Shown one piece after another: positions 1-5,357 of a DNA stretch of 6,618 nt. Positions within the stretch are counted from its first letter, which is position 1. The number at the start of each line of letters is the position of its first letter. The notes below the pieces were generated by a model. The model was not told where the DNA came from and ran no database searches. It saw only the letters and a list, made by a program, of their open reading frames with translations. The translations under genes were made by a program, and so were the position numbers. Source of the stretch: Clostridiales bacterium (GTDB lineage Bacteria; Bacillota; Clostridia; Lachnospirales; WQUN01); assembly GCA_031289625.1 (NCBI GenBank), contig JAITPB010000102.1, forward strand, positions 1 through 6,618. The letters are read 5' to 3'.

Positions 1-77
1 GCAAAATAGACATATCTACTGATTACATGCTAAAGATCGTGGAATTGTTTTTTTAATTATTACGCTGATCTTTTTCT

Positions 78-974
78 TTGTATGCGCTTTTACATGCTAA
101 AAGTTTTCACTGTCCAGTAGATTACAATAAAATATTAAAAGGTGATTTATCTGATTTCGCTGGAACTTGGGCAAATGCAGAAAATGAGGAGCTGATTTTA
201 AAGTCAAATGGTGCTATCATAAGCGATAGTTATGATTCGGCCAAAGACTTTAGGTTAAATGAAGGTGGTTATTATACTTGGACATTTTACGATAGCAATC
301 ACGATTATATAACTATGCCCGGTCCGGGGGCTTCTGCTTGGCTGTTTCCTGTTGGGGTAAAGCTTCCCTCTAATATTCCTGATGCGACAGATACAACAAA
401 AGTACGCTTATTTGCCGGACAAGATTTTTGGCCCAGAATGGACAGAAAGATATTCTATAGAGTATCGACTACGGAATCGAAGATCGATCCTGCAACACCG
501 TCAGATTGGGCGACAACCGCCGTTGATAGCGCAAGGAGTAATGGTATTATCCCCGATTCACTAGACGCCAAGTATCAAACAAACATAACAAGGCAGGAGT
601 TTTGCGAATTGGCTGCGCCGCTTTGTGAAAAGCTCACAGGGAAACCTCTGCCAAACAGCGATTCAAGTGCGTTTACTGATGTAAATTCAAGTTCTACATA
701 TTCTGCGGATGTTCTAAAGATGGCCGCATTGGGTGTAGTGTCAGGCGCTGGAGATAAAAAGTTTGGCTCTTATTGTGTTTTAGAATGCTATATTGCCATA
801 AACGCCGGAAACGAACTATTTCAGGCGTTTGCTCACTTATTTAGAATGGCTTACTTAAGGCGCTTTTTAATCAGCCACCTGAAACGCAATAAGAGCCTTT
901 TTAGAATTGCCGTAGAGGCGGGCGACTTTTCGGCAATCATGGTTAAAATTGTTCCAGCGTTTCCAAGCTTTTGA
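78..974 (+). pseudogene. Decayed surface protein: DUF6287-like domain plus truncated SLH repeats
   Basis: The open frame begins with a TTG (78) that has no ribosome binding site; an in-frame TGA lies at 66-68. Residues 14-47 (VDYNKILKGDLSDFAGTW and onward) resemble the DUF6287 domain of Firmicute lipoproteins, and residues up to about 130 (FPVGVKLP, DTTKVRLFAGQ, FYRVS) fit the segment that usually follows. Residues about 141-190 read as an SLH repeat (DWA, NGIIP, NITRQEF), the type that anchors proteins to the cell wall. A second SLH repeat starts near 197 (FTDVNSSS, AALGVVSGAGDKKFG) and stops making sense at Gly230, exactly where the inverted-repeat element at 765 begins. The last 69 residues are therefore probably not original, and the frame runs into the 3' end of recO on the other strand. 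A hydrophobic segment that could be the lost signal peptide lies in another frame at about 48-97. I read it as a disabled gene; expression of the fragment cannot be excluded. Confidence 0.6.
765..897. mobile_element. 133-bp inverted-repeat element (MITE-like)
   Basis: The left end at 765-783 (GGCTCTTATTGTGTTTTAG) and the right end at 879-897 are inverted copies matching at 17 of 19 positions. The element starts at the codon where SLH homology in the host frame ends, as expected for an insertion. The inside has no complete gene but holds a second inverted pair, AAACGCC (800-806) with GGCGTTT (824-830). Termini beginning GGCTCTT recall the ends of ISL3-family insertion sequences, from memory, so it may be a non-autonomous derivative. 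No clean 8-bp target duplication is visible; only TTT occurs on both sides (762-764 and 898-900). Confidence 0.5.
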
Positions 975-1668
975 GCGTGAGGTCAAAGTGACCGCGCAGA
1001 AAAAGACGCGCGGCCATTTTAAGTTCCGTCAGCGCGCTGTCCGCCAAATCGAATTGAAACAGGCGGTTCAGCGGCGCCGCGAGTACATACCGGATGGCAT
1101 ACGCCGCGGCGGGTGAAAGCCTGACGGCGGACGGACGGCGGCAGTTTTCACACAGCGCGCCGCCGAAGGAAAAATAAATGGGTTCTGTCAGCGCGCCGCC
1201 GCAGTTTGAGCAGATTTCCGTTTCGGGGGCCAGCCCCTGCCATTGAAAAAATTTAATCTCAAAAACGCGCGCCGTGAGAGAAGGGGAGCGGCCTTTATTC
1301 AGCGCGGACAGGCACAGGAGCAGCAAACGCAAAAGCGCATCGCACGCCATGCTTTCCAGGATGGTTTTATCGCACAGCTCCAAAAAATAATGGCCATAGC
1401 ACAATCTGGCATAATCGCCGCGCAGTGCATAAAAATTTTCAATGACATCGACTTGCGCCAGCGCATGAAAATTTTTTCCCTTAAAGATCACAAAATCCGA
1501 ATATGTAAAAAGCTGGGCGCCAGCCATAAATTTACTCTTGGGTTTTCTGGCGCCTCTGGCGGAAACCGTTAACCGGCCATATTCTTTGAGCAAGAGCGTA
1601 ACAATTTTGTCCGATTCACCGGCGTCGCGCTCGTTGAGTACGAGGCCCCGCGCTTTAAATACGCTCAA
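943..1668 (-). CDS. recO: DNA repair protein RecO
   Basis: RecO is the RecF-pathway mediator: it binds SSB and RecR, helps load RecA onto gapped DNA and anneals single strands in the cytoplasm. The N-terminus (VFKARGLVLNERDAGESDKIVTLLL) and the following RGARKPKSKF are the typical start of the RecO OB fold. A zinc site is visible as Cys153-x2-Cys156 and Cys173-x2-Cys176 (CSNC, CENC), as in Bacillus-type RecO. I chose the TTG at 1668, giving 241 aa. It places the usual number of residues before GLVL, AAAGGG lies about 9 bases upstream, and the start overlaps the end of yqzL by 14 bases, which suggests translational coupling. The upstream ATG (1710) and GTG (1737) would add residues foreign to the family and lie inside yqzL. 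It is the last gene of the era-yqzL-recO cluster. No clear terminator follows. Identity is secure; the start is somewhat less so. Confidence 0.93.
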   Translation of the reverse strand: MSVFKARGLVLNERDAGESDKIVTLLLKEYGRLTVSARGARKPKSKFMAGAQLFTYSDFVIFKGKNFHALAQVDVIENFYALRGDYARLCYGHYFLELCDKTILESMACDALLRLLLLCLSALNKGRSPSLTARVFEIKFFQWQGLAPETEICSNCGGALTEPIYFSFGGALCENCRRPSAVRLSPAAAYAIRYVLAAPLNRLFQFDLADSALTELKMAARLFLRGHFDLTLKSLETLEQF

Positions 1669-1762
1669 AGCCAGTTTTCCCTTTATACTTACAATAGTGC
1701 ATATACGCATCCAAATCTCCGGATTTTTCAAAAACACGCCAAAACAATTCCTTGTACTTCAT
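1655..1762 (-). CDS. yqzL: YqzL family small protein
   Basis: A 35-residue ORF beginning at an ATG with a strong ribosome binding site (AAGGGGGAG at 1776-1768, 5 bases upstream). Its core, FWRVFEKSGDLDAYM, has the pattern I remember for YqzL: an aromatic and Trp, then [KR]-V-F, [ST]-G-[ND]-[IL], and an acidic residue before a conserved Tyr. In Bacillus subtilis yqzL lies between era and recO, and it does here too, on the same strand, which is strong positional support. The protein is basic, has no signal peptide or membrane segment, and no function is established for the family. Its last codons carry the AAAGGG motif and the TTG start of recO, so its translation may feed recO. A 156-bp gap separates it from era. 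Family members are often slightly longer (about 40-50 aa). Confidence 0.85.
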   Translation of the reverse strand: MKYKELFWRVFEKSGDLDAYMHYCKYKGKTGFERI

Positions 1763-1918
1763 GGATTCTCCCCCTTGGATCGGATTAGGTCAAGGATCAG
1801 TCTTTTTATAATCATAATTCTGATGGTTTATTCTGATTTAGCTTTCGTTTCTCAGACGCAAGATATACTACTGAATAATTGGTATGGAAATATATAGCAA
1901 ACCACTTGACAAATCCCG

Positions 1919-2839
1919 CTAAACTTGTTTGGGGCCGTATCCAAAATTTTTTAAATCATAATCGCTGTCCCGCCAATTTTTTTTGACCTTCACCCAAAGC
2001 TGCAAATAAACCGGGCTGCCCAGCAGTCTCTGCGTGTCCAGCCGCGCCGCGGCGCCGATTTTTTTCAGCCCTTCTCCATTTTTGCCGATGATGATCCCTT
2101 TGTGGGAACTTTTTTCGCAGTAGATCGTCGCTTCCAAGTCCACCAGTTCCTGACCGGCTCTCTTTTTCATGGAGATAATCTCCACTGCGACGCCATGAGG
2201 CACCTCTTCCCGCAAAAAGCGCAAGGCTTTTTCCCGTATGATTTCCGCGGCAATTTGCCTCTCCGGCTGATCGGTCATCATATCGCCTTGAAAATATAAG
2301 GGGCCGGGCGGTAGTTTTTGTTTCACAGCGTCCAACAGATCATCGGTATTCTCCGCTTTTAACGCGGATATCGGAATGATCCCGGCAAAATCATAAAGCC
2401 CACGGTACGCGTCAATGATGCGCAGAATTTCGGGCTTTTCCACCAGGTCGATTTTATTTAAGATCAAAAACACAGGCGTGTCCGCGCGCGCGCGCCGCAG
2501 TTTCTCCAGGATAACCCTGTCCCCGCCAGGAATAGAGACGCCTCGCTGCTGGTGGAGCGCCGTAATCCAGAGAAGGACGTCCACATCCCGCATGGCGGTT
2601 TCCGCACTTTTGAGCATAAATGCGCCTAACTTATTGCTGGGCGCGCGCATCCCTGGCGTATCAATAAAAATGATTTGATAATTCTCACGGGTTAAAATGC
2701 CACGGATTTTGTTCCGCGTAGTTTGCGGCTTGCTAGAGACAATGGAAATTTTGGCGCCCGTGAGAAGATTCATGAGCGTGGATTTTCCCACGTTGGGCCT
2801 GCCAATGATTGCGGCAAAGCCGGAATGAAAATCGTTCAA
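1919..2839 (-). CDS. era: GTPase Era
   Basis: Era is an essential GTPase that binds 16S rRNA near its 3' end and supports 30S subunit maturation; it is peripherally membrane-associated. The 306-aa length is usual. GTPase motifs are all present: G1 GRPNVGKST (13-21), G2 around Thr40-Thr41 (KPQTTRNKIRG), G3 DTPG (60-63), G4 NKID (128-131), G5 SALK (158-161). The C-terminal KH domain carries the GKNG loop at 242-245 (GIIIGKNGEGLKKIG), followed by the family's typical LWVKVKKNWRD and FGYGP ending. The start is TTG at 2839 with AGAAGG 6 bases upstream; no ATG gives a better fit. It lies 27 bases after the lipoprotein gene and precedes yqzL and recO. The usual upstream partners in Bacillus (cdd, dgkA, ybeY) are absent. 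Confidence 0.97.
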   Translation of the reverse strand: MNDFHSGFAAIIGRPNVGKSTLMNLLTGAKISIVSSKPQTTRNKIRGILTRENYQIIFIDTPGMRAPSNKLGAFMLKSAETAMRDVDVLLWITALHQQRGVSIPGGDRVILEKLRRARADTPVFLILNKIDLVEKPEILRIIDAYRGLYDFAGIIPISALKAENTDDLLDAVKQKLPPGPLYFQGDMMTDQPERQIAAEIIREKALRFLREEVPHGVAVEIISMKKRAGQELVDLEATIYCEKSSHKGIIIGKNGEGLKKIGAAARLDTQRLLGSPVYLQLWVKVKKNWRDSDYDLKNFGYGPKQV

Positions 2840-2866
2840 GTCAAACCTTCTTTCAAAGACAATAGA

Positions 2867-3478
2867 TCAATTGAGCATCTCATAAAATTCAACCAGGAAA
2901 TCTTCCTGGTTGTCAAAGTTGTAAAACGTCGTGCCGTCAATCGTGATTACCGCGCGCCCCGTTTCCGGGTCAGAGCCGGCCCGCGCGATTGTGTAGGTCT
3001 CCTGTTCAGGGGGGCTGCATACCTCTTCTTGAAGCGCCGCGCCATCGCTCTGGTTGGATTTCACATAGCGAACCTCCGCCAAAAGGCGAAGCGCCCCGTC
3101 AGAGACGCTCCATGTCCCCGTCTTATAGCGTTCCCGCTTCGAAGCGTCCGCCTCACTGCACGCATAGATAAACGTCCCTTCGCCGTCCAGCGCGAACCGC
3201 TCGGCAAAATCCGCGTCCGACTGATTTGTGGAGTGCCAGTATCCGATGTACAACAGACTGTCGCCGCTTAACCCGCCAAGCTCTTCGCCGTCAATATTTA
3301 TATTTGAGCCGCCCGAAGATTCCGGCGCGGCTGATTCAAACGCTGCTTCAACCGGTTGATTGCTTTGGGATGGAGCGTCAGTTTTAGGCGCGCTGATCGG
3401 CGCCGCGCAGGCCGGTAATGCGAGAAAGAGTGTAAGTATTAAAATAGACAAGCTGATTTTAATATGTCCGCCGTGCAT
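2867..3478 (-). CDS. Putative lipoprotein of unknown function
   Basis: A 203-aa protein with a lipoprotein signal peptide: a hydrophobic core at about 8-21 (ISLSILILTLFLALPAC) and lipobox L-P-A-C ending at Cys24, so it is probably lipidated and anchored outside the membrane. Residues 25-72 are a low-complexity Ser/Pro/Ala/Gly-rich linker. From about 75 there is a compact domain with alternating strands (YIGYWHSTN, FALDGEGTFIYACSE, TGTWSVSDGALRLLAEV, AVITIDGTTFYNF). The G-T-W plus D-G-x-L pattern resembles lipocalin-like beta barrels, but I cannot name a family. Two cysteines (107 and 154) in the domain could pair. The ATG has AGAGGAG 7 bases upstream. The gene begins 1 base after a 29-codon ORF and ends 27 bases before era, so it is likely co-transcribed with both. 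Confidence 0.8.
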   Translation of the reverse strand: MHGGHIKISLSILILTLFLALPACAAPISAPKTDAPSQSNQPVEAAFESAAPESSGGSNINIDGEELGGLSGDSLLYIGYWHSTNQSDADFAERFALDGEGTFIYACSEADASKRERYKTGTWSVSDGALRLLAEVRYVKSNQSDGAALQEEVCSPPEQETYTIARAGSDPETGRAVITIDGTTFYNFDNQEDFLVEFYEMLN

Positions 3479-3479
3479 T

Positions 3480-3569
3480 TCATCGCTCCTCTCTTAGCGT
3501 TGGTAAACATGTCGGTACAGCCGCGATCGCAACGAAAAAAAATTTCCCTTTCCCAAAAAACCATTTCAT
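3480..3569 (-). CDS. 29-aa leader ORF upstream of the lipoprotein
   Basis: This small ORF starts at an ATG with a near-ideal ribosome binding site (AAGGAG at 3583-3578, 8 bases upstream). It encodes a basic, aromatic N-terminus (MKWFFGKGKFFF), a short hydrophobic stretch (VAIAAVP), one Cys and a charged end (LREER). Its TGA stop is 1 base from the ATG of the lipoprotein, and the codons of its last residues contain that gene's AGAGGAG site, the arrangement seen when translation of one frame controls the next. A promoter candidate lies just upstream. The frame stays open further upstream (to 3725), but the ribosome binding site marks 3569 as the start. I do not recognise the peptide; it may be a translated leader or a small membrane peptide. 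Confidence 0.5.
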   Translation of the reverse strand: MKWFFGKGKFFFVAIAAVPTCLPTLREER

Positions 3570-3590
3570 CAAAAATTCTCCTTTTTGTTT

Positions 3591-3619
3591 TTTATAGATT
3601 GGTCTGCGCCGGCCGTCAC
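3591..3619 (-). promoter_or_regulatory. Candidate promoter for the leader-lipoprotein-era cluster
   Basis: On the minus strand GTGACG (3619-3614) and TATAAA (3596-3591) are separated by 17 bases, matching sigma-A consensus at 4/6 and 5/6 positions. Transcription would begin near 3584, leaving about 15 bases before the leader ORF, just enough for its AAGGAG site. Confidence 0.45.
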
Positions 3620-3638
3620 CTCTATCAAAGGCTCGGCA

Positions 3639-3644
3639 TATAAT
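3639..3644 (+). promoter_or_regulatory. Candidate -10 element for murA
   Basis: A perfect TATAAT stands 36 bases before the murA start codon. The region where the -35 should lie (about 3615-3621, GTCACCT) is a poor match and overlaps the -35 of the divergent minus-strand promoter, so activity may depend on an activator or the two promoters may compete. Confidence 0.35.
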
Positions 3645-3680
3645 AAGTTGTATTCTAAGATGCGCGGAGGTGTGGTTTCC

Positions 3681-4946
3681 ATGGGAGAGTATCACATTCG
3701 TGGCGGTAATCAGCTTTACGGCCAATTGCGGATAAATGGAGGCAAAAACGCAATATTGCCCATTCTAGCCTCGGTCATGCTAAACGGAAGCGAAAGTGTA
3801 ATTCACAACTGTCCAAAAATATCTGACACATTGATTTCAATTCAAATACTAGAATCCATCGGCTGCAAAACCAAAATGGAAGGCGCCACTTTGATTGTGG
3901 ATTCTTCAACATTGAATAGCTGGGAAGTACCTGCGGATCTTGTACGGGAAATGCGATCCTCCATCATTTTTCTTGGAGGATTGCTGGGCCGCTGCAAACG
4001 GGTCAAAATCAGTTATCCTGGCGGATGCGAACTGGGCGCGAGGCCCATTGATCTGCATTTGAAAGCGTTGCGTCTCCTGGGCGCGGACATTGTGGAAAAA
4101 CACGGCTTCATTTTATGTTCCGCTGACAAACGGTTGACCGGCGCGTGTATCCATCTGGATTTCCCCAGCGTCGGCGCCACGGAAAACATCATGCTGACCG
4201 CTGCATTGGCCGATGGAGAGACGGTGATCACCAATGCCGCGAGAGAACCTGAAATACAGGATTTGCAAGTTTTCCTGAATACAATGGGCGCTCAAATCAG
4301 CGGCGCGGGAACCGGTTCCATCGTCATCCGCGGCGTGAAAAAATTGCACGACGCGGAACACACGGTCATGCCGGATCGCATTGTGGCCGGTACGTTTCTG
4401 GCCGCCGCCGCGATCACCGGCGGTAAAATCGAGCTTACCAACATCGTGCCGGAACATTTGTATCCGATTACGGCCAAATTGTCGGAAACAGGCTGCGCGC
4501 TGCGCATGGAACGGAACAGCGTTTATCTGGAAGCGCCGTCCCGCCTCCGGCCTATTGAAACACTGCGCACGAGCCCGCATCCGGGATTTCCGACGGATAT
4601 GCAGCCGCAATTCATGTCGCTTCTGAGTGTAGCCAACGGGGTAAGTGTTATCAACGAGACAGTGTTTGAGTCGCGCAACAAGCATGTCGCGGAATTAAAA
4701 CGGATGGGGGCAGACATTATCCTGTCCAGCGACGGGCTGACATCTGTTGTCAAAGGCACGCCGAAACTGAACGGCGCGATTGTCGAGTCCAAAGATCTGC
4801 GGGGCGGCGCGGCGCTTATCCTGGCCGGGCTGGCCGCGGAAGGCTCCACGGTTGTCATGAATTCAAAGCATGTTGAACGCGGTTATGAACAGATCGAAGA
4901 GAGTTTAAAGGCAATAGGAGCGGACATCACGTTTCGCAAACTGTAA
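3681..4946 (+). CDS. murA: UDP-N-acetylglucosamine 1-carboxyvinyltransferase (MurA)
   Basis: MurA transfers enolpyruvate from phosphoenolpyruvate to UDP-GlcNAc in the cytoplasm, the first committed step of peptidoglycan synthesis. At 421 aa it is full length. Visible family motifs: INGGKNAILPIL with Lys22-Asn23; the MRSS segment at 91-94; PGGCELGARP with catalytic Cys116 and Arg121; SVGATEN (163-169); PDRIVAGT (241-248); PGFPTDMQPQF with the general-base Asp306; KDLRGGAAL with Arg374; and HVERGYE with Arg400. Because the loop residue is Cys and not Asp, the enzyme should be sensitive to fosfomycin, going by the family. The start at 3681 has GGAGGTG 8 bases upstream and matches the family N-terminus; the open frame reaches back to 3585 but without homology. 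It is transcribed alone, divergent from the era cluster. Many Firmicutes have two paralogues (MurA and MurZ/MurA2), and which one this is cannot be told here. Confidence 0.96.
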   Translation: MGEYHIRGGNQLYGQLRINGGKNAILPILASVMLNGSESVIHNCPKISDTLISIQILESIGCKTKMEGATLIVDSSTLNSWEVPADLVREMRSSIIFLGGLLGRCKRVKISYPGGCELGARPIDLHLKALRLLGADIVEKHGFILCSADKRLTGACIHLDFPSVGATENIMLTAALADGETVITNAAREPEIQDLQVFLNTMGAQISGAGTGSIVIRGVKKLHDAEHTVMPDRIVAGTFLAAAAITGGKIELTNIVPEHLYPITAKLSETGCALRMERNSVYLEAPSRLRPIETLRTSPHPGFPTDMQPQFMSLLSVANGVSVINETVFESRNKHVAELKRMGADIILSSDGLTSVVKGTPKLNGAIVESKDLRGGAALILAGLAAEGSTVVMNSKHVERGYEQIEESLKAIGADITFRKL

Positions 4947-4981
4947 ACATCATCTTCATGGCCGGGATCCCCGGCGCTACA

Positions 4982-5003
4982 TAAAAAAGAATTAAAAAAG
5001 AAT
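4982..5003. repeat. Tandem 11-bp duplication
   Basis: TAAAAAAGAAT occurs twice head to tail with no mismatch. It leads into looser repeats of AATC(A)AAATCC up to about 5050. Probably slippage-prone low-complexity DNA. Confidence 0.6.
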
Positions 5004-5045
5004 CAAAATCAAATCCGAAATTCTCCTAATCAAATTCCAATCCAA

Positions 5046-5066
5046 ATCCAAAATGGATGTCTTTTT
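5046..5066 (+). terminator. Weak terminator candidate after murA
   Basis: ATCCA-AAA-TGGAT (5046-5058) forms a 5-bp stem with a 3-base loop, followed by G, then TCTTTTT. It lies 100 bases after the murA stop. The stem is short and AT-rich, so termination would be inefficient at best. Confidence 0.25.
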
Positions 5067-5168
5067 CTCTATCTTGAGTTTTCCCTTATCCCAGCATTTC
5101 CATCCCTGTTTTGAATACAAAGCCGGAACGCCGTTATGCCTTCAGCACACCATTCAGCAAGCAAACGA

Positions 5169-5197
5169 ATCATAGCATATTATAGGGTTTATTTCAA
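5169..5197 (-). promoter_or_regulatory. Minus-strand promoter-like sequence with extended -10
   Basis: On the minus strand TTGAAA (5197-5192), a 17-base spacer and TATGAT (5174-5169) preceded by TGC (5177-5175) form a good sigma-A promoter (5/6 at both boxes plus the extended -10). A transcript would start near 5162 and run toward the 3' end of murA. No ORF of useful length follows. Confidence 0.4.
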
Positions 5198-5260
5198 TAT
5201 TTTTTAATATTTTATAAAAAAGTATCCTTTTTCAGCCGTGGAAAATCCAGATCAAATCCA

Positions 5261-5289
5261 TTGACAAAGGGTTATTTTTATGCTTAAAT
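5261..5289 (+). promoter_or_regulatory. Promoter of the polyamine-binding lipoprotein gene
   Basis: A perfect TTGACA (5261-5266), exactly 17 bases, then TTAAAT (5284-5289) preceded by TGC (5281-5283), an extended -10. Transcription would start near 5296, giving a leader of about 60 bases. That leader holds a small inverted repeat, GTTTA-(7)-TAAAC (5303-5319), a possible operator or weak hairpin. Confidence 0.6.
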
Positions 5290-5357
5290 AATTTTCACGT
5301 GTGTTTAGCTTTTATAAACAAAAAGTTTAGTATTACCAATCAAGAAAGCGAGGGTGG

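Larger units (their letters stand above)
4947..5357. other. 411-bp AT-rich intergenic region
   Basis: No convincing gene lies here on either strand. It holds a GC-rich hairpin without a T-run (GCCGGG-ATC-CCCGGC, 4961-4975), a perfect 11-bp tandem duplication TAAAAAAGAAT (4982-4992, 4993-5003) running into A/C-rich repeats of the AATCAAATCC type (to about 5050), a weak terminator-like hairpin (5046-5066), an AT-only palindrome (AATATT-TTTT-AATATT, 5196-5211), a minus-strand promoter candidate and the promoter of the downstream lipoprotein gene. Confidence 0.7.

Noticed and set aside
779..910. TTTAGAAT repeated at 779, 840 and 900 with about 60-bp spacing
   Set aside because: The sequences between the words do not align, so this is not a tandem repeat and may be chance in AT-rich DNA.
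906..937. ATTGCCG...CGGCAAT inverted repeat as the recO terminator
   Set aside because: A 7-bp stem with an 18-base loop and no T-run on the minus strand; too weak to call.
1669..1737. Longer recO N-terminus from GTG 1737 or ATG 1710
   Set aside because: The extra residues do not resemble RecO, and the same bases encode YqzL in another frame with a stronger ribosome binding site. GGAG before 1710 is the only argument in favour.
2723..3271. 182-codon plus-strand frame opposite era and the lipoprotein
   Set aside because: It spans two real genes on the other strand, has no family resemblance, and is Arg-rich as expected of a shadow of GC-rich coding DNA.
3585..3680. Extended murA start at 3585
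   Set aside because: No ribosome binding site there, no MurA homology in the added 32 residues, and the region holds the divergent promoters; GGAGGTG points to 3681.
3570..3725. Upstream part of the minus-strand frame that ends at 3480 (81 codons)
   Set aside because: It overlaps the murA start and lacks a ribosome binding site; only the last 29 codons have one.
4113..4685. 190-codon minus-strand frame opposite murA
   Set aside because: Antisense of conserved MurA motifs; composition rich in Arg, His and Gln is typical of a shadow.
4961..4975. GC-rich hairpin after murA as a terminator
   Set aside because: The 6-bp stem is followed by GCTACATAAAAAAG on the plus strand, so no T-run is present in the direction of murA; on the minus strand there is T-rich sequence but no gene to terminate.
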